DNA of 64,000 nucleotides. It comes from an uncultured Clostridia bacterium (GTDB lineage Bacteria > Bacillota > Clostridia > Saccharofermentanales > Saccharofermentanaceae). The DNA is taken from NCBI GenBank assembly GCA_946403085.1, contig CAMIYM010000009.1, positions 25,514 through 89,513 on the forward strand, in the 5' to 3' direction. The translations under genes and the position numbers were made by a program. Below are positions 32,712-41,782 of the stretch, piece by piece; position 1 is the stretch's first letter, and each line of letters starts with the position of its first letter. The notes under the pieces were generated by a model that worked only from the letters and a program-made list of their open reading frames with translations, did not search any database and was not told the DNA's origin.

Positions 32712-35707
32712 GCAGAGATACTTCACGCAAAGAAGCAGCAGGAATCGTGCTCTTCTTCGTAGCGATTGCGATCATTCTGATCTTCTATCTTCCTGTCTCG
32801 CTGACAGGCATAATCGGAAGTGCCGTTAAGAGCTTTTTCTTAGGCCTTATCGGTGTAGCAGCATATGCGATCCCGGTATATATCCTTTACGTCGCATTAG
32901 ATGTCTTTTTCGAAAAAAGACAGGGTGTATCAGGAATAAGAGTCAGGAGTATCATATTGCTCCTAGTATCAGTATCCGCGCTTTTCGCGCTGATCACGAT
33001 GGATATGGTCCACTTCGAGGGATTATGCCATAACACTGACGGCAATATCTCCGCTATAAAGGCTCTTTCTCTCCTGTGGGATTCCGGCGTTGACAGCAAA
33101 CTTATTTCAAATCCTGCAAGCACTTCAGTGGTCCTTCCAGGCGGTCTCATCGGAGGAGCTATCGCTGTATCTTTGTATCAGGTTACAGGCAATGTGATCG
33201 GAATACTTGCTATCGCCGTATTCCTTCTTACACAGATCCTTCTTGTCTTCAGAGTCTCTCTTAAAGCTACGGCCAAGAAGACAGCACATGCTATCGCTGA
33301 AACTTCAGGCAAAGTCTATAACAGCGTGGTAAGCCATAAGAACCAGAAGCAGAATGATCCCAATTACCAGATCTATTCAGGAAACGGCTACAGCAGCAGT
33401 GACAGAAGACCGGCTCAAAGACCTGTGCAAAGACCGGTTCAGTATGCGGACGGAACCACAGTTATCTCCTATGGAGACAGCAGCGTTAACTATAAGCAGA
33501 AGCGTAACAGCGGTTCACGATTCGTACAGAGCCCGGACGGTTATGAGAAGCAGGGTCCTTTCATGACGAACCTTCCCATCGACGGTGCTACAGGCTTTAC
33601 TGATGTTGATAAGCTTACAGGCGGACAGATACATGCAGTTGCACAGGATCCCGGCAAGCTTACATTTAACGAGAAGGAATACGATGTCTCAGATACATCA
33701 GATCCGACAGCTGATTTCGGATACATCACGGATCCCCTTAATGTTCCCGGAGCAGCGAAAAACAAGAAGCCCAGAAAGAATCTTTCTTTCCTGGAGCCTG
33801 ACAAGAAGGAAGACTTCTACGATCTGACTCCGTCAAAGAAAGAGGAGAGCAGCGCTGATACAGATATATACAGCGGGACTGAGGAACCTTATGAAGTTAG
33901 CGAGAGCAGTGAAGGAAGCGGATATGATTATTCCGGTCCGGAACGCTCTGTAAGAGAGCCCTCGATTAATGCTTCTGTTTACGATGAGACTTCTGCTGAA
34001 GAAGAGATAGAGGAAGTTCCTTATTCTCCTGCAGCGCCCGTACAGCCTGAAGCTAACGGAAAGATCACTATCAATCAGGGTAATGACAATACAGAGGGTT
34101 ACAGCAGAACTGAAGGAAGGATCATCAAGACTTCCTCGCGTGATACTTCTGCCCGTGTTGAACCCGGCATTGAATTTGCCGAAGAGACTAAGAGACATGA
34201 AGCTGAACTCAAGAATCAGAAGAGAAGACTCAGAAACTACAAACCTGCTCCCACGAGCATCCTGGCTCCTGATATCAAGCAGAAAGCAGATGTGGATCTT
34301 GAGAGAAAACTTAAGGAAAAGGCTCATACTCTTGAAGGTGCATTGAAGAGCTTTGGCATAGTTGCCGAAGTCGTAAATATTACTCATGGACCTTCCATTA
34401 CAAGATTTGAGTTAACGCTTGAGACAGGTACCAAGGTATCCAGAGTTACAGCACTTCAGGATGACATCATGCTCGCCATGGCTGCTGTATCGATCAGAAT
34501 CGAAGCTCCTATCCCCGGTAAGAGTGCAATTGGTATCGAGATCCCTAATGATGTTCCTACGGCTGTACAGCTCAGAGGACTTGTTGAGACAAAGGAGTTC
34601 AAGGCTGCCACACCTCTTACGGTAGCACTTGGAAGAGATATCCCCGGAAGGCCTATCTATTGTGATCTTGCCAAGATGCCTCACCTCATGATCGCAGGAT
34701 CAACAGGTTCCGGTAAGTCCGTTTGTATCAACTCGATCCTTACAAGTATCCTCGTTCATTCTTCTCCTGAAGAAGTACGAATGATCCTGGTCGACCCTAA
34801 GGTCGTTGAGCTCTCCGTATATAACGGAGTACCTCATCTCATCATGCCGGTCATCACTGATCCTAAGAAGGCAGCCGGTGCACTGAACTGGGCTGTTATC
34901 GAGATGCAGAGAAGATATAAGCTTTTCGAAGAAGGCCAGGTAAGAGATATCAAAGGATTCAACGAGAAGTATAAGAACAATCCTGAGGTTGAACATCTGC
35001 CTTTGATCCTCTTTGTAATCGACGAGCTTGCAGAACTCATGATGGTCGCATCGAAGGAAGTCGAGACGTATATCTCCAGACTTGCTGCACTTGCAAGAGC
35101 TGCAGGCATACATTTGCTCATCGCTACTCAGAGACCTTCGGTAGATGTCATCACAGGTGTTATCAAGGCTAATATCGGTTCCAGAATCGCTTTTGCGGTT
35201 ACATCAGGCGTTGACTCCAAGACGATCCTTGACCATGTCGGTGCTGAAAAGCTCTTAGGTAAGGGCGACATGCTCTATGCCCCGATGAGTGCTCCGCAGC
35301 CTATCAGAGGACAGGGTGCATTCCTTAAGGATGAGGAAGTTGAAGCAGTCGTTGACTATCTCAAGAAGCAATATGGCGCGATGTATGATGAGGCTATCAT
35401 CAAGGATATCGACAGAGTTACAGCAGGTGAGAATCAGCCTTCAGGTGCTTCAGCAGGTGCTGCTTCAGGCGGCGGTTCCGATGCTGATGACATGTTCAAT
35501 CAGGCTGCGCAGACAGTAATCGAAAACGGCAGTGCCAGTGTATCCGTACTCCAGAGAAGACTTGGAATCGGATATCCGAGAGCTGCAAGACTTATCGATG
35601 AACTTGAGAAAGCCAAGGTCATCGGTCCATATGAAGGAAGCAAACCCAGAAAGATTTTGATGACCGAGACTGAATGGCTCGAGATGCAGGCAAGAAAAAA
35701 TGACTGA
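32708..35707 (+). CDS. ftsK: DNA translocase FtsK/SpoIIIE
   Basis: A 999-residue septal DNA pump. N-terminus: four membrane helices within residues 1-185; then about 300 residues of low-complexity, Ser/Glu/Pro-rich linker; a helical alpha-beta region; motor with Walker A GSTGSGKS near 663 and Walker B FVIDELAELMM; ATQRPSVDVITG; and a C-terminal winged-helix gamma domain (RRLGIGYPRAARLIDEL) that reads polar DNA motifs. The start is TTG 32708 with GGAGG upstream. It overlaps the Nudix gene and cinA. Confidence 0.95.
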   Translation: MSRDTSRKEAAGIVLFFVAIAIILIFYLPVSLTGIIGSAVKSFFLGLIGVAAYAIPVYILYVALDVFFEKRQGVSGIRVRSIILLLVSVSALFALITMDMVHFEGLCHNTDGNISAIKALSLLWDSGVDSKLISNPASTSVVLPGGLIGGAIAVSLYQVTGNVIGILAIAVFLLTQILLVFRVSLKATAKKTAHAIAETSGKVYNSVVSHKNQKQNDPNYQIYSGNGYSSSDRRPAQRPVQRPVQYADGTTVISYGDSSVNYKQKRNSGSRFVQSPDGYEKQGPFMTNLPIDGATGFTDVDKLTGGQIHAVAQDPGKLTFNEKEYDVSDTSDPTADFGYITDPLNVPGAAKNKKPRKNLSFLEPDKKEDFYDLTPSKKEESSADTDIYSGTEEPYEVSESSEGSGYDYSGPERSVREPSINASVYDETSAEEEIEEVPYSPAAPVQPEANGKITINQGNDNTEGYSRTEGRIIKTSSRDTSARVEPGIEFAEETKRHEAELKNQKRRLRNYKPAPTSILAPDIKQKADVDLERKLKEKAHTLEGALKSFGIVAEVVNITHGPSITRFELTLETGTKVSRVTALQDDIMLAMAAVSIRIEAPIPGKSAIGIEIPNDVPTAVQLRGLVETKEFKAATPLTVALGRDIPGRPIYCDLAKMPHLMIAGSTGSGKSVCINSILTSILVHSSPEEVRMILVDPKVVELSVYNGVPHLIMPVITDPKKAAGALNWAVIEMQRRYKLFEEGQVRDIKGFNEKYKNNPEVEHLPLILFVIDELAELMMVASKEVETYISRLAALARAAGIHLLIATQRPSVDVITGVIKANIGSRIAFAVTSGVDSKTILDHVGAEKLLGKGDMLYAPMSAPQPIRGQGAFLKDEEVEAVVDYLKKQYGAMYDEAIIKDIDRVTAGENQPSGASAGAASGGGSDADDMFNQAAQTVIENGSASVSVLQRRLGIGYPRAARLIDELEKAKVIGPYEGSKPRKILMTETEWLEMQARKND

Positions 35708-36209
35708 TATCCTATGTGACATCGATCAAAGAGCCCGTGAACTTATTGAAGCAGCAGGTTCTTCAGGGATTACTTTCGGATTTGCCGAGAGCCTTACAGG
35801 AGGCCTGATATCTGCCTCGGTAGTCAGTGTTCCCGGTGCATCTGCTTCTTTTAAGGGCTCTGTAGTGTCATACACAAATGAAGTTAAGGAAAACGTTCTT
35901 GGTGTCCCTTCGAAGATCATTGACACCTATACTGAAGTATCAGGTGAATGTGCAAAGGCGATGGCTGAAGGTGCCTTGTCTGTCCTGGGTGTTGATCTTG
36001 CAGTCTCTGTGACTGGAATTGCAGGTCCTACAGGCGATATGCCCGGCAAGCCCGTTGGAACGGTGTATATGGGTTATTGTTACAGACCCGGAGACATTTC
36101 CGGATCAGTAAGATTCAACTTCGAAGGTGACAGGGAAACTGTCCGTGAGAATACAGTCCTCAAAGCGCTGGAGCAGGCTTTGAGACTGGCTAGGGAAGGT
36201 AAAGCTTAA
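35700..36209 (+). CDS. cinA: CinA-type nicotinamide-nucleotide amidohydrolase
   Basis: A 169-residue stand-alone CinA C-terminal domain (PncC), which removes ammonia from NMN to give nicotinic acid mononucleotide. FAESLTGGLISA, SVPGASASFKGSVVSYTNEVK and VSVTGIAGPTGDMPGKPVGTV are the family signatures. The N-terminal MoaB-like domain found in full CinA is absent. It overlaps ftsK by 8 nt. In many relatives cinA lies beside recA; here it is with ftsK. Confidence 0.9.
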   Translation: MTDILCDIDQRARELIEAAGSSGITFGFAESLTGGLISASVVSVPGASASFKGSVVSYTNEVKENVLGVPSKIIDTYTEVSGECAKAMAEGALSVLGVDLAVSVTGIAGPTGDMPGKPVGTVYMGYCYRPGDISGSVRFNFEGDRETVRENTVLKALEQALRLAREGKA

Positions 36210-37844
36210 GTGGCTGAAAATAGTGGTTCAGATAATAAGGCATCGGCATCTCCGGCAAAAAAGAAGGGGATGAGCTTTGCTTTATCAGCATTGATCGTCG
36301 GCATCGGTACGATAATCGTAAAGATGTCAGGTCTTATAAGGGATAACATCGTATCCTTGAGATTCAGTCAGGATATATTCCGTGACGGATACTCACTGGC
36401 TTTCAACATCCCGGATCTTTTCTATAATCTGCTTGTCGGAGGTGCCATCTATTCTACTGTCGCACCTTACTTAAGTGCCAAGCTCGCGGTAGGAAAAGAG
36501 AAGGAAGGCGTCCGCGTCGTAAGCATATTCATATCAGTAGTTTGCATCGTCATGCTGGTCGTTTGCACTTTGGGAACGGTCTTTTCAGAACCGATATATG
36601 CATTGTATGCCATGGGTAATGATGACATTGATCCGGAAGTCCTGAATCTCGCTGCAAAAGCTTCAAAGATGCTATTCCCGCAGATCTTCTTCATCATGCT
36701 TGCAGCTCTCTGCAACGGTATTCTTACAGCTTACAGGAAGTTTACCATTACATCATTCGGTCCAGTCCTTTATAACATCCTGGTTATCCTTGCCATCTAT
36801 ATTTTCGGCGGCAATACCCAGCATAATCTCGTAATGACGACTGGAGGCATTCTCGCTGCCACAGCCTTTTATTTTGTATGTCAGTATTCGCTTGGCTTTA
36901 AACAGATGAGGCAGTTCAGGTTCAGTTTCCATCCTGCGAACAAAGAATTCCTGATGCTTTTCAGAAGAGCTATTCCGATCCTTATCTCTGCTTCTATTAC
37001 ACAGATCAACGTAGTAGTGCTTAATCACTTTGCTTTGCTTTTCGATGAGGGAAGTGTATATGGATTCAGAAACGCTTCTACGATCTGGCAGATACCTTAT
37101 ACGGTATTTGTTGTCGCGATCACAACAGTTATGACACCTGAGCTTGCAGGTGATTACGAATCGAAAAAGTATTCAAAGGCGTCTGAATTAATCTCCCACT
37201 CCATGAAGAGCGCTTTGTTCATGACGATCCCTTCCGCTGCATTTATTGCCGTTCTCAATGTTGATGTAGTTAAGGCGATTTACCAGTGGCATTCTTACTA
37301 TACGGACGTACATGCACAGGTTGCAGCTACATTCCTGCTGGGATTCTGCAGCGCTATCGTTACAGCGACCGTTATCCATGTATTCAATCAGGCTTTCTAT
37401 GCCATAGGCCAGACCAAGCTCCCTCTTGTTGCAGGTATTTTAGGACTTATAATCAATCCGGTTGCCTGCCACATAATGGTTAGAGCAGGCGTCGGACCGT
37501 TATCACTTTCTCTGGCTTATTCATTTACCAATATCTGTCAGATGATAATGCTTGCAATTGCATACTGCAGGCGTAAGGAACTGGCACCTCACGGCATTTT
37601 GAAATTCCTCTTGAAGGCGGGCGCCTGTGTGCTTATTATGGCAGGTGTAGTATATGTTCTCGACAAGTTTGTTCCTGCACAGGGAGGAAAGATCTCACAG
37701 CTTATCATCATCTCTATAAAGGGCGTAGTCGCAATATTAGTTTATTTCGCTATGGCTGCCGTTTTCAGAATGGAAGAAGCTACAGAATGGATCAATAAGT
37801 TTAAGAGAAAGCTGTTCAAGAAGAGTGCTGCTAAGAGGGCCTGA
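36210..37844 (+). CDS. murJ: Lipid II flippase MurJ
   Basis: A 544-residue polytopic protein (about 14 helices) of the MviN/MurJ type that flips the peptidoglycan precursor across the membrane. Early helices contain RDNIVSLRFSQD and YNLLVGGAIYSTVAPYL, and later NAFY/FNQAFYAIGQTKLP, all typical. The start is GTG 36210 directly after the cinA stop, with AGGGAAGG upstream. Downstream, 2 nt later, begins an L,D-transpeptidase gene, so both belong to one envelope operon. Confidence 0.92.
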   Translation: MAENSGSDNKASASPAKKKGMSFALSALIVGIGTIIVKMSGLIRDNIVSLRFSQDIFRDGYSLAFNIPDLFYNLLVGGAIYSTVAPYLSAKLAVGKEKEGVRVVSIFISVVCIVMLVVCTLGTVFSEPIYALYAMGNDDIDPEVLNLAAKASKMLFPQIFFIMLAALCNGILTAYRKFTITSFGPVLYNILVILAIYIFGGNTQHNLVMTTGGILAATAFYFVCQYSLGFKQMRQFRFSFHPANKEFLMLFRRAIPILISASITQINVVVLNHFALLFDEGSVYGFRNASTIWQIPYTVFVVAITTVMTPELAGDYESKKYSKASELISHSMKSALFMTIPSAAFIAVLNVDVVKAIYQWHSYYTDVHAQVAATFLLGFCSAIVTATVIHVFNQAFYAIGQTKLPLVAGILGLIINPVACHIMVRAGVGPLSLSLAYSFTNICQMIMLAIAYCRRKELAPHGILKFLLKAGACVLIMAGVVYVLDKFVPAQGGKISQLIIISIKGVVAILVYFAMAAVFRMEEATEWINKFKRKLFKKSAAKRA

Positions 37845-37846
37845 AT

Positions 37847-38713
37847 ATGAAAAGACATACTATAAAAATGCTTGCGGTATCAGCATTGATGAGCGTTCTT
37901 TTGGGCGTTTGTTCATGTGGGATGATTCTAAACGGCCCTGCTCCTACGAACGGCATGAATGATCCCAAGCAGACAAATGTCGTTGCAAGGGGTTCTACTG
38001 AGGAGACGACCAGAGCAACAACGAGAGCAACTACCGTTGAGACGTCTTCTGAGAACACTGATCCTACAGCAAAGGTAAAGAACCTTTCTCCTGAATGGGT
38101 AAGAGAACTTCCGCAGGCTCAGGACCTGGGAACAACGCAGTTAATAGTGGTTTCAGCTGCAGGAATGAATAAGTCGACTGCAAAGGTATCCATGCATGAG
38201 CGTGATGTTAACGGCAACTGGATACAGCTCTTTACTGTTAACGCCTATATCGGAAAGAACGGCCTTATAGCTGACGACGACAGAACAGAAGGCTGCGGCA
38301 AGACACCTATTGGTGTTTATCAGTTTAACAAGGCATTCGGAATTGCTTCAGATCCCGGCTGTGCCATCTCTTATACCAAAGTTACCGGCGATATGTACTG
38401 GTCAGGTGACAGCTCAGACGACATACCGTACAACGAACTTGTCAGCGTTAATGAGTATCCTGATCTTGATATTAAATCCAGTGAGCATCTGATCGAGTAC
38501 ACAAAGACTTATCAGTACTGCTTAAACTTGAACTTTAATGAGGAAGGCACGCCCGGAAGAGGATATGCCATTTTCTTCCACTGTTATGGCGATTATAAAT
38601 ACACCGAAGGATGCGTGGCCCTTCCTAAGGATACAATGGTAAAGATAATGAAGAGAGTAGATTCCAGCTGCATTATCGTAATTGATACTGCCAAGAACCT
38701 GAACGCCCAGTAA
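37847..38713 (+). CDS. L,D-transpeptidase (YkuD) lipoprotein
   Basis: A 288-residue exported protein: KRHTIK start, hydrophobic core, lipobox ending CSC, a Thr-rich linker (about 45-75), then a YkuD domain. The catalytic region FFHCYGDYKYTEGCVALP has His about 245 and Cys about 256 in the HxxG...[ST]xGC pattern, so it should form 3-3 type crosslinks or process wall peptides outside the cell. It follows murJ by 2 nt. Confidence 0.8.
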   Translation: MKRHTIKMLAVSALMSVLLGVCSCGMILNGPAPTNGMNDPKQTNVVARGSTEETTRATTRATTVETSSENTDPTAKVKNLSPEWVRELPQAQDLGTTQLIVVSAAGMNKSTAKVSMHERDVNGNWIQLFTVNAYIGKNGLIADDDRTEGCGKTPIGVYQFNKAFGIASDPGCAISYTKVTGDMYWSGDSSDDIPYNELVSVNEYPDLDIKSSEHLIEYTKTYQYCLNLNFNEEGTPGRGYAIFFHCYGDYKYTEGCVALPKDTMVKIMKRVDSSCIIVIDTAKNLNAQ

Positions 38714-38881
38714 TTATTGGTCTGCTTTACCGGTTCTTTTGATAATGCCGTATAGTTATCAAACCTGTGGCAATATTAAAGATGTTTATTCTGCTTAATA
38801 AGAACCAATAGATTTATATATTTAAATAGTGATATTATGTCTATGCTCAATTGATAAAGAATTTTGATTTTGTGAGGATAG

Positions 38882-39913
38882 ATGTTTAGAAATTGCATTT
38901 TAAAGGTAGCCAGTGCTTTTTTGAGCGCCGCATTATTTGCCGGTGTTTTCGGTATTGGCGCTCCTGTATATGCTGATGAGACAGAGACAAATGTTACTTC
39001 AACAACGGAAGACGAGGAGATCGATCCTTCCCACTTAAAGTTTGTTGCAAGGCTTTACAGCATCGTTACCCGTCAGGACAGATGTGATCCGGAAGAGAAG
39101 GCTAACCTTGCCGAGAAGCTGAAAGACGGTATTGATGCTGCATACAGCATTATGTACCGCTTCTATTTTTCGGATACATACAGGGCTCTTGATATCAGCG
39201 ATGAACAGTTTATAGAAGATCTTTATGCCGGTTGTTACGGAAGATATGCAGATGATAACGACAAGAACAACGTTGCATCTTACCTGAATATGCTCTCATC
39301 CGGAATGAGCAGATATCTTGTGTTCAGGGAATTTATCTCATCCAACGAATTTGTAAGTCTCTGCAAAAGATACGATATCAAGGTCAGAGAGGAACTTGTA
39401 GAAGATATCTCCGATCATAAGTACGGTATGACGAGCATCGGCGATGACTATTATGATTTCGATAAGGGCGGCAATCTTTCTACATGCTATAAGGGTGCCG
39501 GAAGACATTTGAGGAATCTTAATGAGCAGCTTTTCAGGAGTTCTACCAAGTACTATATCCTTGCTGATATGGATTACTGCTATCTCATGATCTTCAAGGG
39601 AAGCGTCGGAAACTGGAAGCTTCATAAGATCTATCCGATGACATGCGGCAGGAAGGGTATTGATACACCTGCTGGTACATATAAGGTTACCAAGAAAAGC
39701 AGCAGCGTAATATCTAAAAACACGCTGTACTACTATTCCACACAGTTCGGGTCTTACAGCATCCAGAGCATTCCCTATAACAAGGACTCAAGAAAGGTTA
39801 CAGACGGAAGGATCGGAAAGCGTGTAAACGGCCGCAGTATCAGGGTTACAAAGGATCACGCCAAGTGGATCTATAAGAATATTCCTAAAGGAACATCCGT
39901 AAAGATAGTCTGA
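38882..39913 (+). CDS. Secreted L,D-transpeptidase-like protein, catalytic residues lost
   Basis: A 343-residue protein with signal peptide (cleavage about VYA-D near 31). Residues about 45-165 look like DUF4214 (KFVARLYSIV... AGCYGRYADDNDKNNVASYL). The C-terminal 120 residues are YkuD-like (YLMIFKGSVGNWKLHKIYPMTCG, IDTPAGTYKVT, DGRIGKRVNG), but the active-site His position is Gln (YSIQSIPYN, about 295) and the SHGC position reads GRSIRV (Ser about 319). It should not be an active transpeptidase; a wall-binding role is possible. A 168-nt gap upstream shows no clear promoter. Confidence 0.8.
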   Translation: MFRNCILKVASAFLSAALFAGVFGIGAPVYADETETNVTSTTEDEEIDPSHLKFVARLYSIVTRQDRCDPEEKANLAEKLKDGIDAAYSIMYRFYFSDTYRALDISDEQFIEDLYAGCYGRYADDNDKNNVASYLNMLSSGMSRYLVFREFISSNEFVSLCKRYDIKVREELVEDISDHKYGMTSIGDDYYDFDKGGNLSTCYKGAGRHLRNLNEQLFRSSTKYYILADMDYCYLMIFKGSVGNWKLHKIYPMTCGRKGIDTPAGTYKVTKKSSSVISKNTLYYYSTQFGSYSIQSIPYNKDSRKVTDGRIGKRVNGRSIRVTKDHAKWIYKNIPKGTSVKIV

Positions 39914-39919
39914 CCTTAT

Positions 39920-40879
39920 ATGAAGATAGTTATAATCAATAAACTCCTTAAAGAAACACATAAAGAGCTTATCAGAAAGACTGCTGCTGATATAGGCGGC
40001 AGCCTTCTTTTTGTTGATTCGGAAGATGAGATAACTCCGGAATTCGAAGACTGTGAAGTCATATACGGATTTGGAATGAAAAATGCTTCTAAGAACAAAA
40101 ACCTTAAATGGCTTTCTGTCCCTTCCGCAGGTGTTGATTATCTGTTTAAGCCGGGTGTATTTGCCAATGAGGAATGCCTGATAACCAATTCATCAGGAGC
40201 TTACGGAGTAACAATAGCAGAGCACATCATCTGCGTATCACTCATGATGATGCGAAAGATAGATCATGCTTATCAGGAATCTGTGAACGGTAACTGGAGC
40301 GCTCCTGTAAAGCAGCATTCTCTTAAGGATTGCAGGATACTTGTTCTCGGAACAGGAGACATAGGATGCTGTTTTGCGAAAAGGGCAAGGGCATTCGAAC
40401 CGGCTTGCATTACCGGTGTATCAAGAACCGGCAAATGCTCGGACACTTCTTTTGATGTCATGAAAAAGGTCGACGAATTGGATTCGTTACTCCCTGATAC
40501 CGATCTGCTGGTCATGAGCCTTCCGGATACTCCTGATACAAGGGATATCTTGTCTGCTTCAAGAATCGCAATGCTTCCTGAAGGAGCATATGTCGTTAAT
40601 GTAGGAAGAGGTTCGGCTATAGATGAGAAGGCATTGGCTGAAAGTCTTAATGAGGGAAGACTTGGAGGTGCCGCTCTTGACGTGTTTAAGACAGAACCGC
40701 TTCCGGAAGACTGTTTCCTCTGGAAGACCAGAAACCTTATAATCACACCTCATATTGCCGGCAATCTTACTCTTGACCATACCCTGAACAAGAATGTCAG
40801 GATGTTCTGTGATAACCTCGAAAACTATGGAAGAGGACTCCCGCTTAATAATCTTATAGATAAGAACAAGCAGTATTGA
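39920..40879 (+). CDS. D-2-hydroxyacid dehydrogenase
   Basis: A 319-residue NAD(P)-dependent enzyme interconverting 2-oxo and D-2-hydroxy acids. VLGTGDIG is the cofactor loop; the catalytic Arg (VVNVGRGSAIDEKAL), Glu (KTEPLPEDC) and His (IITPHIAGN) are all present. The exact substrate is not determined. It follows the YkuD-like gene by 6 nt, with a poor ribosome site. The position before a PadR gene may be chance. Confidence 0.85.
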   Translation: MKIVIINKLLKETHKELIRKTAADIGGSLLFVDSEDEITPEFEDCEVIYGFGMKNASKNKNLKWLSVPSAGVDYLFKPGVFANEECLITNSSGAYGVTIAEHIICVSLMMMRKIDHAYQESVNGNWSAPVKQHSLKDCRILVLGTGDIGCCFAKRARAFEPACITGVSRTGKCSDTSFDVMKKVDELDSLLPDTDLLVMSLPDTPDTRDILSASRIAMLPEGAYVVNVGRGSAIDEKALAESLNEGRLGGAALDVFKTEPLPEDCFLWKTRNLIITPHIAGNLTLDHTLNKNVRMFCDNLENYGRGLPLNNLIDKNKQY

Positions 40880-40898
40880 TGCAGTCTTTCATGCTTCC

Positions 40899-40927
40899 TT
40901 GACAATGCGGACTCTAATTTTGATAAT
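40899..40927 (+). promoter_or_regulatory. Sigma-A promoter of padR-like gene
   Basis: TTGACA (40899-40904), exactly 17 nt, GATAAT (40922-40927). The -10 lies inside the palindrome at 40917-40937. Confidence 0.75.
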
Positions 40928-40937
40928 ATATCAAAAT
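40917..40937. promoter_or_regulatory. Perfect palindrome, probable PadR operator
   Basis: ATTTTGATA-ATA-TATCAAAAT: two perfect 9-nt arms around 3 nt, covering the -10 box. This would let the PadR protein of the next gene block its own promoter. Confidence 0.65.
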
Positions 40938-40987
40938 GATACATAACAAAAAGCGCCTTATTATTTGGTGTTTTAAGGAGATAACAT

Positions 40988-41527
40988 ATGCCCAAAGACA
41001 GAAAGATAGATGTGGTAATACTAGGCCTTTTATCGCATGAGGATCTTACTGGATATGACATAAAGAAGCGCATAGACGGTGCGATCAGCTTCTTCTGGAA
41101 AGGAAGCTTTGGAAGCATATATCCGTCCTTAACGGCGATGGAAAGTTCCGGACTGGTAAAGAAGTATAAAGCTGATAACAGCGGAAACAGGGAGAAGATT
41201 CTTTACCATATTACGGATAAGGGAATTGATGCTCTCAAGGCCTGGCTAAGGGATGATATGGCAAGTAATGAACTCAAATATGAGACAGTCCTTAAGCTGT
41301 ATTTCGGAGGCGCAGAAGAAAGGCAGGTAACCTTACATAACATAGAACTGTTCGAAGAAAAGATCAGGAGTGATCTGGATCTATTGAAGATTTATAAGAG
41401 CAATCTTGAGAAGGTTCAGGATAATGAAGATCATCTGTATTTTCTTTTGACTGTTATGTTCGGAATTGATACATACGAAGCCTATCTTAAGTGGTGTACA
41501 AAAGCCAAAAAGATGCTGAAGCAATGA
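40988..41527 (+). CDS. PadR-family transcriptional regulator
   Basis: A 179-residue protein: winged-helix domain of residues 1-85 (VVILGLLSHEDLTGYDIKKRID, SFGSIYPSLTAMESSGLVKK, YHITDKGIDALKAWL) typical of PadR, then a helical dimerisation domain of the Vir_act_alpha_C type. AAGGAG precedes the ATG. Such proteins usually repress drug-efflux or stress genes and their own gene; no transporter lies beside it here, so targets may be elsewhere. Confidence 0.9.
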   Translation: MPKDRKIDVVILGLLSHEDLTGYDIKKRIDGAISFFWKGSFGSIYPSLTAMESSGLVKKYKADNSGNREKILYHITDKGIDALKAWLRDDMASNELKYETVLKLYFGGAEERQVTLHNIELFEEKIRSDLDLLKIYKSNLEKVQDNEDHLYFLLTVMFGIDTYEAYLKWCTKAKKMLKQ

Positions 41528-41706
41528 TCTTTTGAACTGCCTTTCTTTGTCTTATTTTGTCGTATCTTGTCGGTTTCTGATCTGAAGGAAGCTGTTTTCC
41601 TGATAATTCCGGACCTCTAAATGTGCTGTTTTCAGGCCTTTGTGAGATATGGTGTCCAATTAAATGGACTTGTCGGTATTTGTTCGAATTTGTAAGGTTA
41701 ATTTTG

Positions 41707-41735
41707 TTGACAAAAGTGTATCATAACAATAGAAT
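41707..41735 (+). promoter_or_regulatory. Sigma-A promoter of recA
   Basis: TTGACA (41707-41712), 17 nt, TAGAAT (41730-41735). Start of transcription expected near 41742. The 255-nt gap from 41528 otherwise shows only T-rich sequence and a small GTCCA/TGGAC repeat. Confidence 0.75.
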
Positions 41736-41749
41736 TAACTCATAAATGA

Positions 41750-41761
41750 GAACAAATGTTC
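41750..41761. promoter_or_regulatory. LexA-type SOS box of recA
   Basis: GAACAAATGTTC matches the Gram-positive LexA site GAACnnnnGTTC. It lies just downstream of the expected start of transcription, about 20 nt before the recA ATG. Confidence 0.75.
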
Positions 41762-41782
41762 AATTCTTTTCAGGAGGACAAT

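Noticed and set aside
41756..41782. Earlier recA start at ATG 41756
   Set aside because: It lies inside the SOS box, and the AGGAGG site is placed for ATG 41783.
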